Assembly: GCA_026770025.1 (NCBI GenBank)
Contig: JAMXDE010000007.1
Coordinates: 2,232,001 to 2,296,000, forward strand
Length of the DNA stretch: 64,000 nucleotides
From: Craspedostauros australis
Taxonomy: Eukaryota > Bacillariophyta > Bacillariophyceae > Mastogloiales > Achnanthaceae
Direction: 5' to 3'
The notes beneath the pieces were generated by a model. That model had not been told where the DNA came from. It saw only the letters and a program-made list of their open reading frames with translations, and searched no databases. The position numbers and the translations under genes were made by a program. Shown here piece by piece: positions 33,098 through 49,371 of this stretch. Numbering within the stretch: position 1 is the stretch's first letter; the number at the start of each line of letters is the position of its first letter.

Positions 33098-36000
33098 TTA
33101 CCCTCGCCTCCCCGGCCCCGTGGGGCAATGTGTTGAGCAATCTGTCAAGTGTCCCTTCTCAAGCCATCCCCAGCCACGACGCCATGCTTGCCTCTCGGCT
33201 TGTATCGTTCGCGATCGTCGCCGCGCTTTCACCACCGCTTGGATGGCTATCATAGAGTTCACCCACTGTTTCATCTGTTTCTCTGTACTGTACTTGATAC
33301 TGCGGGCTTCTTGGAGTAAATGTAGCTCCGATTTGTTCATGTCCTGGCTCGCACCCTGTATCAGTCTTCGTACCTGCCTACGCAAGTCCCTCGTGGCCGG
33401 GTGTTGTTCTTCATCATGCACTTTGGCGTTCCTGGCCATCCACACCTCCCAGGGCACTTTCCGTATCCATCGCACCATTTCCCGAGCCCATGCGTTTGCG
33501 TCTGGATATCGGCACTCATGTGTCATCATCCATTGTTCCTGCTGGCTTACCCAGTCTTTGTGCAGAAGCCCTACCAGTAGTGGGTACCATCCAATGACAC
33601 TTTGTGTGTCATTCGAGCCTACGTTCCTCCTCCATTTCGCCAAACCAAACCCACTCTCATGTTCCTTACCAATCGTGGGGATGTTCCACTCTCCGCCATG
33701 CGATCCACTAGGTTCGAGGTGGCGATCGTCCATGCCTTGTGATGTTCTGGGCATTGCAACACATTCTGGGTGGTTTCGTCACACCTGCAGATCTTGCACT
33801 TGGCCAATGACATCTGTCCGGTCTGGAGAAACTTCTTGTTGACCCCAATGAATCCAGAGGCCCACTTCAAACTGAGCATGGTCAAGCTGCAGTTTTGCTT
33901 GGACTGGCGCGCCGCCTTGTCCGTGCGCCAATCGACCTGGTCCAGCTGGTTGCTGTCCAACTGGAACTTTGAGGATCAATACTTCATCGCCAAGGCAGAC
34001 TGAAGGAGCTCATTCATCGCACCTGGGTCCACGCGTGAGTGGTTGTCTTTGCAAAGCTGGAGTCGCTGCCTGTTGGTGTCAGTGGACCAGGTTCGCACGT
34101 AGGGTCTCTGACAGGTTTCTTCCCAGAATTGCTTGACTTTCTTGTTGGCCTCCATGTTGAGCTGCTCCATCACTGTCAGCTGTTTGCCAGTGGCATCTTG
34201 GTGCCCCTTCACCCATTCCCACTTCAGCGAAGCCAGGATCTGCCATTGGAGCCTCCTGATTTCCTTGAGAACATCCCAGTCCTTTTGGCTTGGTAGCAAG
34301 TTGTCCTCCTGTGCTTGCAAGAGCGCCTGCTTGCCGTCCAGGGCAATGGTGATCACACTGTCCTTGTGAATGCCTGGAATCTCCAAGACGATTGCAAGGG
34401 ACGCCCATATCCCAGCAAACTCACTTTCATAGGCACTGTGAACTTCTGGGGCCCCAGAACGAACGTTTGGCAGTACATGTGCTGCTGGGATTCGACGTCA
34501 AACGCAATCGATACTGATGTCCCTTGCCTGTCTTTGGACGACCCGTCGCTCACCATCAACAGTCTGTTGCGGTTTGCTGCCCTCATCGCCTTGTGGAGAA
34601 CTATGTCCCCCACCAGTTTTCAATCGGATCATATGCAGCGGTGGGCTCGTCAGGAGGCTTTGTGAGCCCAACATGCCCGTCCCATTCAATTCCGCGTGCT
34701 GTGGAAACCACAGAGACTCTCTTGGCGTTCGCTGGAGCTTCAGCCACTGTCGCAATTTGAGTGTACTGCTTCCTTTGGGTCCGGCTTCGTCGATACAGTC
34801 GATACCATAGAATCGGAGAGGCAGCCAGGTCCCAGATGTCATCTTGATATGGCTCCTTCCACCATCGCCACAACCTGTCATTGCAGTGCCACTTGCCCAA
34901 TGGTCGGTGTAGTGTTATACCTTGGTACCACATTGATCTGTACCACTGTTGCCACTCCTTCCACCAACCACTTGGTAATCTCTGCGGTTGCTTCGCCCAT
35001 CATCTTGGTACGATGGACGCCCGTATTCCGTTGTGTGCCTCCGACAAGATCCTGGTACCTTCGACTGACACGATGTCTGACAATCACAACACCCCTAGTT
35101 TTTTATGCACATGTTCAGGTGATAGAGCTGCGCCCCCTTCACCTGCTGCCGGATCCATGTATCCATCAGAAAGGAGTCACCTTCACACTGCGTTTTGCTG
35201 GACATCGTTGTTTCGCACACCTCAATGCCGGTACCCTGGAGTTGACCCCACAGACCAGCAATCCAGAATTTGGTTGTGCAATGTCCGAGCCAAGCATACG
35301 AGTATTGGAATAGGGAACTCCCTACCCCTAGCTCCTCCTTGAGCGCTTACACCAAGCACTTGACCATCTTGCCGGTCTGGGCCCCCGATGAACCTCATCG
35401 AAAGCCAGCTGAATCTGAGCCATCAGCTGGGAATTGGCAGGACTTACAATGCCCAATCCTCCAAGGGATTTCGTGCCGTACACCAGATGTCTTGGCTGGG
35501 TTTGCGAGCAGCCCATCTTTGGCAGGGGCACTAGTAGCGCCGGTGCCATGATGTATCGCCACTGCGTCTGGGTGAGCTGGACTAGCGGCAAGGCGTACTC
35601 AATTGCCTTCATGAATCTCAGTGTAAGCGCCGATCTTGCGTCCTCTGGGGAGATCTGCGCAGTACGCATCCTTCCTCCGACGTCTTCGGCTTTCTTTCAC
35701 AACCGCCTCACTTGCTCCCTGTTGTCTCTGTCAAACTCAATGAGCACGCTCAGGGTGAACAGCGGCTGATCCATCGTCTTGTTGGGGATCTCTGCTCTTG
35801 TACCTTGTCCTTCGTTGATGCGAATATTGGTGGTGGCCTTGGCATCGCGCCGTTCCCATTTATCGGTGTTGAACTCCGGTTGGATGGCCCACCATGCTGA
35901 CTTCTCTGGTACCAGCGCTCCTCCTGTAACTTGCAGCAGTTGGCTCTAATCCTGGACTATCTGTTTCAAGGCTTCGGTATCGGCGCCGTCGTGCTCCCGT

Positions 36001-37200
36001 TGCTCGAGTCGGATCAGGTTGGTATCATCAACCAATTCCAAGCCTAGCACTGGTATGAACTCTCCCAGTAGACTGGACAAGGCCAACATGTGGCCCAGTC
36101 TTGTCATGGCCTTAAACATGACAGAGCTGATACCAGCCCAGATTGCAGGGCCTGCCCCATTGTCTTGTCCAATGCCATGCATGTCACAGTCAGTGCCTTC
36201 TTTGTAGCACCTGCTGGACACTCCATATGCAGTGCTGATGTGGTGTCTGGCATCGCGTAGGGTTTTGAACATGCTCTTTGTAGCCGATCCGTTCGCGCCC
36301 GCGGCCATCATCGCCGCAGCCGCAAAGTTGGGTATGATCCTGTTGTAACACGACTTCGCATCATTGGAACAGAACACCACTGTTACCTTCTGTTGGAATC
36401 CGAGGACAATGGTGAGCTGCTTGCTCAGTGCAACACTCATCGCCAATCTGCGCTTTCGGCTCCCTAACTGAAAGCCCGATAGCCAGCCGGCCTTCTCCGC
36501 CGTCCGCATCATCTGCTTGCCGAGCTGCTTGTTGTTCAGGTTGAACTGCGCGTCCATGAGCTGTATCGTACGCAATTTTCAATGTTGAACACTTGCGCCT
36601 TCTTGAGAATTTCCACATCGGTAACGCGTTGCCACGGTGTTGGGGAATGCCCGGTCTGGTATGGTGCCTCCTTCAGCATTGTATCCACGTGGGCCAGTGC
36701 CTGAACCATTGCAGCAGCCTTGCAATGATCAAAATGGGGACAGCTCAGCTCTGAATTGGTGAGCTCCGTCTGCTTTTTCCAGGCCTTCGAATGCTCCATT
36801 CCAGTGAGTTCCGACTTGTCCTGCACAATAGACTCAAGGGACTCCAACAGAACCCTGATCATGGGGTCAATTGTCTCTGGTATGGGTGCCTCCGTCTCAA
36901 CGAGTGGTCGTCCAAGTTCTGGTATCCATATATGGTCCATGAGTTGCTTGCCCTGGCCCATCATACAGGGGGTGCTGTTGGCCTGGGAGAACCTCTTCTT
37001 GTTTTCCTGGATGCATGCTGTGACTATCTTGTACTGCTCATTACATTCATGCAGCTGTCCTTTGTTGTCCATTAACAGAACTTTGGTGGTCATCAATTTG
37101 CCTTGCCCGAACGCCGCTCTGAGGCAGCCGGCTTGCTCTCACTGCTTCTCCCTGTTCAGGAGCATTTGTAGAGCAGCTTCGTAATCCTGTTCGTTTGAGT
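33098..37200 (-). pseudogene. Decayed reverse transcriptase-RNase H (ORF2) of the RT element
   Basis: Pieces in several minus frames follow the order of a reverse transcriptase family common in algae and fungi. N-terminal part 37096-36577; a one-base loss in an A run near 36576 shifts into the palm (36575-35949), with SNDAKSCYNRI, GIGQDNGAGPAIW and LVDDTNLI. These are the family's D-A--CYDRI, Q-G-N-G-A and VDD boxes, altered at two places (D to N, G to D). A TAG at 35946-35948 falls where the family normally has Trp, before SQLLQVTGGALVPEKS; a TGA follows near 35697, before the MAPALLVPLPKMG stretch. RNase H follows at about 34600-33980 (MVSDGS, YESEFAG, IALDGKQA, with MEANKK where the last Asp is expected), then a C-terminal CKIC...H...C zinc-like motif (about 33800) and a Trp/Arg-rich tail ending at 33098. 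At least two frameshifts and two stops make it inactive. Confidence 0.85.
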
Positions 37201-37399
37201 CATGTTGTTGTCTTGCCATCCGCACCAGGTGATCTTGCCTTGCTTGTGTGTGCTCTATATTTTGCTTCTAGTAGGCTTTGTATGCTTCAGAGCACATTTG
37301 CTGTGCTTGTTGGAGGTTCATGCCTTCCTAGAGACCTACCCACTTTCTGGCTCGCTGTTGAAGAGAGGAGTTCACTTTCACACCCAGGAGATGCTTCAC

Positions 37400-39309
37400 C
37401 TCAAGTGACCAGAGTTGAATCATGTCCTAAGAGTGTTGTATCTCTGGCGACCATGTGACTTCCCCCATTTTCAACTTGCTGCACCCTTTCTCCGCAAACT
37501 GCCTGATCTGGTTCGTTTGTTCCAGGAGCTTGTCGAACTGGAGGCGCTACTCTCATGCCATGCTCCATCCTTGGGCCTTTGCTGTTGCCAACAATTCCTC
37601 CACGCGTCTGTGTATGTTGTGTTTGCTGTATTCTTCGAAAAGAGCGTGATCCAGCTTGTTGCTGCAAAAAAAAAATGGTAGTTGGAAATCAGTCCCCGCG
37701 CTTCCACCTGTCATTTGGGATGGAAGATGAAAAAGGTGCGATTGCGGTTGGACTTGTCTGTATCCACTGACATGAACAATGTGTAGTCTGGGTCTTCGAA
37801 AGGCCAAAGATTCATGATGACCTCGCGCAGAGTGAGTCTTCATATCAGCACTTCCACATCCAACTGCATGATAGAGTACATGCCCTCTGTCACCATTTTC
37901 TGTTCGAATGCGACCTGATGCGCTACCATCGAACTCAAGTTCGCGAGTTCCAAGGGTGGGTGATAGAACTTTTGGTCAAGAGCGTCCAGCATGAAGCTCG
38001 TCTGTTTTCCGAGAAGGAGTACTGTGTCTGCGCAGTTGTTGAACATGTCTTTCATCACAACATGGCAGGATCTGGGCTTTGACTTGCTGCACATGATGTG
38101 GGTGGCCCTTGGCCAGTTGTGATAGCCATCCAATTCGGATTGTTGTCCTCTCTTCTTCACCAGTTGAATCTTATGGATGTGAAGTTGAACTACGCATTGG
38201 TTCTTCACAACCTCATGCTCATTGATTCCTTCTGCCAAATCCTCCATATTCATGGTGCTGTGGCTGCCAAACAGCCAGCCTGCTGCCACAATGTTGTGTT
38301 CCTGAATGTCAGACTTCCTGAAAGCCATCGCAGCTGTTACTAGTGTTCCATCATCCTCAAAAGTGTCAAGGTCCTGTTTGTGGCCAACCCAAATGAATGT
38401 GTAGGTCATGAATCCTGTTCTTGCATAGATTCTCTCCAAATTGCTTCAGCATCTCACAGCTGGTCCATGCAACGTCCGCGGCCATCCAGGGTCATAGCTT
38501 TTTGCTTCTCCGCCATGCCAGGATTTTTGCCTTGGAGTCAGTGCGGAAAATGAATGCGCGTAACGCGTTCAATCCTGTGATGACTTGCACCAACAGAGTA
38601 TCACTGCCCTCCCTTGATATTGGCAGACACACATCAAAGAAGCTCTTGTGGATGTTGCTGAGGACATCATTGATGCTCACCAGTTCTCAAGCTTGTGGGT
38701 TCTTCCTTGGGTACACCATTACTTTGTTTTTTTGGCTTGCATGACTTCTTTTTGGATGTGGAGTTTGGAGAGTTGGCCTGTGGAACGTTTTCATCTTCGT
38801 TTTGTCGAGATGGATGCCCTTGACCTCCATGGATACCGTCCTTACTGCAATCCATGCAGCTGTTACATGTGTGGATAGGATCTGTCCAATTTCCACATCG
38901 AAGAGGAGAAGATGTTGGACGTTGCCAGCAGTTGCACCATGATTTGCACCATCAGCAGGTGGGATTTCGCGGGTACTTTGTTGTTGTACGCGTCGCTGAA
39001 CAACTGCTTCCACTGTTCAAAGGATGCCCCATCCGCCAGATCGTCCCTCATCTCCTTTACAAAGGCAATGGGCTCATCAAGCACACCCTCTTCCCCAGAT
39101 GCAGCTTGGAAAGGTTCCAAGCCCCATGTCATCAGGTTCCTCTTGCGGAGGTTGTCACCCCAACTTCTCTCGTGCTGATGACTCCAAGTCCAATGGTTCT
39201 CGTTTTCAGTGGGTTGCTTTTTTGTTGTCTTGTTGCCTGGAGAGTCGCTTGCCACCTCGGCCTCCTTGTTCTGGACATCCTTGTGCCATGGTCGGCATCG
39301 ATCGAGCAC
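37400..39309 (-). pseudogene. ORF1-like protein remnants of the RT element
   Basis: Three or more minus-strand pieces (39309-38863, 39013-38687, 38439-37840 and about 37840-37420) lie upstream of the reverse transcriptase and read in the same direction. The 38439-37840 piece is the best preserved (about 200 codons: FIWVGHKQD, WLFGSHST, RATHIMCSKSK). It continues after a frame change into LREVIMNLWPFEDPDYTLF. I recall similar 'LREV' stretches in the first ORF of diatom reverse-transcriptase elements, but no biochemical role is known to me. Frame changes and stops between pieces indicate decay. Confidence 0.6.
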
Positions 39310-39484
39310 TCTGGTTGGCTTTGCCAGAGCCGTTTTATGCGCCTGTGCGCAACATTGTCAAAGATTTTGTTCTAGTACTGATTCTACAGGTTCTACATGA
39401 GAATTTTCGTGCTGGTCCTACGTACGTCATCAACTGTGGAAGAGCCATGGGACATTCTTTAGTATGCAAAATATAGCATTATTT

Positions 39485-39502
39485 CACACTAAGCTTAGTG
39501 TG
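39485..39502. repeat. Perfect 18-bp palindrome inside the RT element
   Basis: CACACTAAGCTTAGTGTG is its own reverse complement. It sits between the start of ORF1 and the right terminal repeat, where a 5' untranslated region or promoter of the minus-strand ORFs would lie. Confidence 0.95.
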
Positions 39503-40278
39503 TTAATACAAAGTCCTGCACAACCTGCTTTGCTCCCATTGGACAGGGGATGCCAAGGTCATCTGCTGAGCTGTTGGCATGGTGCGGAAAGATACTGGTG
39601 GCAGTGGTGTTGTTTTCCATGTTGTTTTCGTGTTGTGATTCATGTGCTTGCAGATTCACTGACACCAAAATACCAAGCTGAGAGGAGAGCAGATGAACAA
39701 CAGCCAGCAGCCAGAGATGGCTGTTGGCGACGACGAGCAGAGAGGAGGTCCAAAGGAACAAGCAGAGAATAGATCTGAAACGAGGACAAGGCCGCAATAA
39801 AGAGTAGGCATCTGGAGGGAAGGCAGTGTGTGCTGATTGGGACATGGACAAAGATCGACGTCCTGGGACATAAACGGCAGCAGAACCGAGAACAAGACAG
39901 TGTGAAAGTCAAGCTGGGGGTCAAGATCTGGATCACCCACTAACCCACAACTCTGAATTTTGACAACTGATCCATGGCCCAGATGAATCAGCATCCTTGG
40001 CATGCCTACCGCTGCCACGCAATCCTCAACATTTCTTCGAAACCAACCGCCTCACCAACGCGAAATGTGATTGTGTCGATGATGGGCACGACTGGATAAC
40101 AAAATCGAAGCACGACTGGAGTTTCCAAACCCAATTGCACGTCTACGTCCGCATGCCCAACGTGTTTAGAAATAGACTAATGCGAAAAATATAAACTTTT
40201 TAACTACAAGGATCAGGAGCTTGTTACTTCACGCATATACTCTCTACAACATTATAGGATGAACGAAGTCCTCAAACT

Positions 40279-40319
40279 AAAAATCGGCACGATAATACCT
40301 TTGTATCCTGAATGGGGTC
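40279..40319 (-). repeat. Right terminal inverted repeat of the RT element
   Basis: Ends with TCCTGAATGGGGTC; its reverse complement matches 32609-32649 at 37 of 41 positions. It marks the 5' side of the minus-strand ORFs. Confidence 0.85.
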
Positions 40320-40323
40320 TTAG
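40320..40323. repeat. Right copy of TTAG target-site duplication
   Basis: TTAG follows the right inverted repeat directly and matches 32605-32608. Confidence 0.65.
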
Positions 40324-44515
<4,192 letters not shown>

Positions 44516-45792
44516 AGAGCAGGGCGTTGTTGAGTATAATAGATTCAATGACGGCAGAATCCTCTTGACGAAATGAACGGACTTACGTTGCTTGCTCCAA
44601 AGATCGCGCTTCGCTCCAGATAAGACATTCAATTAAGAACAATCTATGCGTAGCCAAGTTAGTTGTAAGCAAGAAGAGTGCTCTGAATGGGCAACCGAGC
44701 AACCAAACGTTGATATGTGAAAGCAAGAGACGTGTTCAACCAAGTGAAACGGATGGAAGCAACAAGTTCACGACCTCAGAGCTTCTGTGCCTAGTTCTCA
44801 ACTGTTCGTTGAAACGGTGTGCCGCTCAAGTGGAGGAGCAGGAGTAGCCCTATGAGTATGATCCAACTACTCTGCATCAATCTTGTGATACAGAGTATCT
44901 CAGCACCACATGCCTACCTTGTTTAGTCTATCAGCTAGATCCAGTTGCGCAAAGACGAGTCGTGGGAGGTACGTGGAAACAATATATAACTGTACATATG
45001 TATGGCGACCACACCAACTGACACGTGGACGGACGTTAATTTTGACAATCAAACAAGGGTGTCTGTCTGTTTATTTCTGAAAACAAATGTCTGTTTGTTG
45101 AACATCGACTTGTCAGTTGAAGGCTCCACTTCATATGATTCAATAGGACTGACACTTCCCCGAGTCAACTACGAATCGTGGTTGATCCGGTCGAATCGAA
45201 TCATACATTCTAGCCTTCACATCGTGGACTTCCACGAGCAAGTTGCATCTACTCCAATCTAATCTATTGCAAGTATACGAGACATGCTTCGAGATCCCAT
45301 GGTGAATAGACACAGTCATCGGTGGATTCTTTGTTTTGATTATGAAGTCCTCGTCCTCGCCCTCGCAGGAGTTGCGTCTGTTATCGGGCATGAAGGAAGC
45401 ATCGCGAATACCATGGTGGCAAATGGCTGGACTCGACCATCCCAGCACTCGTGTGCCCTGCTCCACTCGATGACCTATTCGTGCAGGATGCTCCATACTG
45501 GGGGAGGAGGGGGCAATGAGTCCGTCAATATGTAAGGTATCATAGGTGCTCGACGCAATTGTTCGACGTTTCGATCGACCAGTGACGGTATCAGCGACGG
45601 ACGAGCTGAAGGCGAGAGGGCTCCAAGTTCTCTCGACGAGCTGCTTCCACCTTTCTGTGCATACATACTCGTACGAGTACACCATGGAATCGAGAACACA
45701 AGTGCAATCCCGCATTGCATCATACTGCTTTAGTGTGTATACCAGGCCTTACTCTTATCCGTTTGATTGTTCTCGCCCTCAAAGCGATGGCT
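44516..45792. other. Convergent 3' spacer
   Basis: 1.28 kb between the stop codons of two convergent genes. No coding frame of note. Contains a perfect 14-bp palindrome, TACTCGTACGAGTA, at 45667-45680, made from two overlapping copies of the dispersed word. Confidence 0.5.
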
Positions 45793-47350
45793 TTACACGG
45801 GTGGTGGTAAAGACAGCATGTGTCCCTTGAAATGGAAGAAAGCGGCAGCCCCGAAGAAGATGATGTAATTTCTCGTGAAAATGAGAATGCCAACGGACTT
45901 CATGAACAGCGATTGCGGCCCGAAGAACCGATCCTGCATCGTGTGCAGCGGCGACTTCTTTTCCTTCGCTGCGGCGCCCTTGGCCCCTCGTGACAGGAAG
46001 CCAGGTTTGACAGCAGGCTTCGCCGAAGACTGAGAGCCGGCCTGCGATCCTGATCCTCCTTTTCGCACAAGAGCGGTGGAGACCTTCCTCAACGTCTCGA
46101 GGGCCTTGGCTTTTGCGACGCTCAGCTCATTGAGGAGCTCATGCAGCTTCTCCTTGCGTTCCGTCTGCGATGGCTTGAAAGTGACACGCAAAGTCGCTGT
46201 GCAGATCGGGCTGACGACGGCTGATGTCGAGGCTGATTCCGATTTGTCCGCCTTAGCTCCAGCGCCATCCTTTGCTGTGCCCGAGTCTGCCTTCGAGTCC
46301 TCGTTGGATTCTTTCGCTTCCTTCGCAGCAGAAGTATCCGCGACGGCATCAGTTGTGGCACCATCCTTCTGCGCCTCCTCCTGCTTTCCGGTCGCATCAT
46401 CATCAGGTGATTTGTTTGTCTCCACCGGCATCTTCTCCTCCTTCTCATCATCCTTCTCTGCCGCCTTCGTTTCCGTTTCGCCTTCCTGGTCTGCTGCTGC
46501 CAAGGTCTTCAACGAAGCGTCATCCAAAATAGCAACGGGGAAGTCCGCCGTATATTTCTCGAGGACATCGGCCACCTTCTTGGCTGCACCACTGTTCCCG
46601 CAAAGCTCGGCGATGTCGTACGCGATGGAAGCCCCCAAGGTTTTGTCACCATCCAACGCTGTCACCGTCAAGGTCGCGACGGAGGTGTCCACGCCCTGGA
46701 ACTTCGCCAGAGACTGCTCCTCTTTCGCCGCGTCCTCAGCCACATCTGTCTTCAACGGATCGAACAGCTTGCTGAGCGTCGCCTCCTCGATCGGCGAGGA
46801 AAGCTGGAGTGTGAACTTGGGCTTTGCTTCTGCTGGCAACCCATCGACCTGGTGGGAAGAGTGTTTGCGAAGTGTTGGTCGCAACAGCGCAAATTCGTCA
46901 GCGATGGAGGCGTACGAGTATGCATCACAAGTGTACGGAGTTTACAGTGTCCAATATGTCAGTGTCCAACATGTCGGTGTCCAGCATGTCAGTGTGCAAT
47001 ATCCAGTGAGTTAGAATCAACATGCGGAGGATAGATGCCTGGAATGAAATGGGATGGTGGGCACCTCGTAGCATGAGCGAGAGTCGAACCCAGCCAGTCA
47101 GTCAGCGATGCAGTGGTGATGCCGCCTTGCGAAAATGGGCATGCAACGAACTCACCTTGAGCAGGACGATCTCTAGCGTGTTGCCGCTCTCTGCGCCTTC
47201 AGCTGCGGAGGCCGGTCCCGCAGCCATTCTCCGCAGAGCCGTCTTGATTGCTTGGATTTCCTGCTCGGATTCAATCATCTTCTTGCGCGCGATCGTGTGC
47301 TCCTTCTTGAGCTCGGCGACGCCATCGTCGATGCTCTTTGTTTCCGTCAT
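45793..47350 (-). CDS. Single-pass membrane protein with N-terminal coiled coil, unknown function
   Basis: Exons 47350-47156 and 46848-45793 join in phase 0 over a 307-bp intron (GTGAGT to CCACCAG), giving 416 residues. Residues 5-42 form a charged heptad-like helix, probably a coiled coil. TLEIVLLKVDGLP and later TLTVTALDGDKTLGASIAYDIAEL, with TATLRVTFKP further on, alternate like the strands of a C2-type beta sandwich, but no calcium-binding Asp cluster is clear. Residues about 190-280 are Asp/Glu/Lys/Ala-rich and probably disordered. A second helical stretch precedes a hydrophobic segment close to the C-terminus (SVGILIFTRNYIIFFGAAAFF) followed by about a dozen residues, which suggests a tail anchor with the bulk in the cytosol. 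The ATG at 47350 is the first in frame. I do not recognise the family. Confidence 0.8.
46946..47003. repeat. 15-bp tandem repeat in the intron
   Basis: Nearly four units of RGTGTCCARYATGTC within the intron of the membrane-protein gene. Confidence 0.95.
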
Positions 47351-49371
47351 GATTATCTTTGCGCGTTCTCCTTCTGCCTTTGGCCTACGTGCTGTCTGAT
47401 TCAATGATGGGTCGTATTGAAGAATAGACTGCGTTGGTGAGGTGTGGAGGATGGAATGGAATGGAATGGAATAGAGTTGAGTTGAGCAGACTGTTTGGAT
47501 GATGTGTCTCCAGTATCGCCTTGCTTCGTTTTTGTCTCATCACGACTCAGCACAACGCAGCACAACGACAGTTTGTTGGTGTTGTTGGTGGTGGTGAGGG
47601 TTTCGGATACGAAGGAGGAGATCTTGGGGCTGGGATTGTTGCCGTGGTTTTTGTTCTTGTTGTGTGTTGGTTGGTGCTGGTGGCAGACAGACTAACAAGG
47701 TGAAAACAAGTGGACTTTGAAAGTCCTTTTGGCGCTGCCAACCCAGAAACGTGCAAAGTAGGGAAATCGAAACTAGAAAGATTGCTTCGCCAACGAACAG
47801 TAACAACGAACAATAATAACGAACAACAAGGTGCGGCAACAAACTCGTCCAGAACAGCAACCAACGTTGATTTTATGTGCGAGTAGCTGCGAAGTGGTTG
47901 TGGACTCGCCAGTTCCGGTCGACCTCCGGGGAATCCACATGGATATTCTGTGGATGTCCACACTCGCACATTCACGGAGCGGAGAGCAGAACATTCCTCA
48001 TGGTCGCCACCACCCAACAATTCATGGGGAGAAGGGCCAGGGAAGCTTGTGCTCCGCTGCACGTAACTGGTGCTCTGCATTCTCTTCTTCTTCGCTCTTG
48101 TCTCGCGGATGTTTGTGTCTTCGTCTTTCTCGACAGGACATTTGCAGTTCAACAGAAACTGTGAGTTTTGATGCACGGCGTCTTCCCAGCAAGACCCAGA
48201 TGTTTTCATGAGATCTCTCCGCTGCCAGGATCTCAACAAACAGAAGTAGTTTCTGACAGAAGGATGTCATGGCAGTCGTCGCCTGGAGAGGGTTCGCGAC
48301 GTGTCACAGACGCTGTTCTGCTACTCGTTGTGGCGTGCAGATCAGTACCACAGTCCAACACCACGCCGGCAGAAGGAAGACAGTGCAACATCGTGGCGGC
48401 AATCGAGGATTTTCGCTTTTCGTGACCTACGAGAATGACTTCGTTGGCACGCGTACTCTAGACGTTTCGAGTCGAATAGCCATGGAAGCAACGAAAGAGG
48501 AATGATGCACGAGACCAATCTCTTGTGTCAGAGCGCTTCTACTCTTCTCCCAATCCGGGCGCCCGCACGTCTGCGAGGCAGGAGGGTGCGGTACACAATG
48601 CGAGTATGCGCATTGACCTACTCAAATCAAACCCGATTTCCAGGTGTGTTCCACTCTTGGATGATTGTACTTTTTTCGCCTCCGATAGTGGTGAGGCTGC
48701 TGCTGTTCCTGTAGCCATAACCCAAGTTACAGCGTGCCTCATTTTGGAGGTGTCGATGACCCAATGTAAGAGCACCATAGTACGGCTACTCTACGTCGGC
48801 GTGCACCAGTACTCATGTCGTGACCCCGATCGTAGATTGAATGCAGATGGCCTGTGATGCATACATGCTCGTCTGACTCTCTCTCTCTCTAGTAAGGAGC
48901 GGGGTGCCAAATCTATAGTAGTTGACGTTTGTATGAAAATGCATGTTTGAGTACTCTATCCAAATCTCGAAGATGTTGACCATCCGATAACCAGATCAAG
49001 ATACTCCACAATTGTTCTATTACACGCGCACGATGATCCTACTATGAGGCGTCGGTGCCATGGGCAAGACGGCGCTGCATGCGACATGAAAAGTGCCGAA
49101 GCTGTTGCTTGGATGCTGCTTCGATCAGGTGAATGCAATGAGCGCGAATCGAGTGAATAGTGGTAGAGCGATAGACTTGCAGATGACTACTCTTCTGGCC
49201 GTTTCTGTGCAATGCTTGGTACGGAGACACATGCGCTTGTGCATGTTTGAGACAGAATGCTCGCATTTATGTCGATGCCTTGCGTCTCAATCATCTGTAG
49301 CCATTGACCATTGTACAGAGACAGTGCGTGGCGATGCTCGCGAGAATGGCTACCGATCTTCAACATTCTTG
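47351..49371. other. Intergenic region, no gene seen
   Basis: 2.0 kb. Near 47450-47490 it has GGAAT and GAGTT pentanucleotide repeats, probably in the promoter or leader of the membrane-protein gene, and at 48874-48892 a short CT tract. The remaining open frames are short and unremarkable. Confidence 0.5.

Larger units (their letters stand above)
32609..40319 (-). mobile_element. Reverse-transcriptase element bounded by terminal inverted repeats
   Basis: A 7,711-bp interval begins and ends with 41-bp inverted repeats (32609-32649 and 40279-40319; 37 of 41 positions match, the first 14 perfectly) and is flanked by TTAG on both sides. Inside, almost the whole length is occupied by the remains of two minus-strand ORFs: an ORF1-like protein (about 39.3 to 37.4 kb) and a reverse transcriptase/RNase H (about 37.2 to 33.1 kb). 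Inverted repeats with a short target duplication are the hallmark of DNA transposons, not of LINEs or LTR elements; DIRS elements have inverted termini but make no target duplication. Either this RT family uses transposon-like ends, or an RT element was captured by a transposon. The coding parts are decayed. Confidence 0.75.

Noticed and set aside
32609..40319. Reading the RT element as a DIRS-type retrotransposon
   Set aside because: DIRS elements have inverted termini but a tyrosine recombinase and no target duplication. No recombinase motif was seen, TTAG flanks both ends, and the RT boxes are of a different family.
47070..47100. TCGAACCC-like word resembling a tRNA T-arm
   Set aside because: The five-base T stem does not pair and no D-arm or acceptor stem could be drawn.
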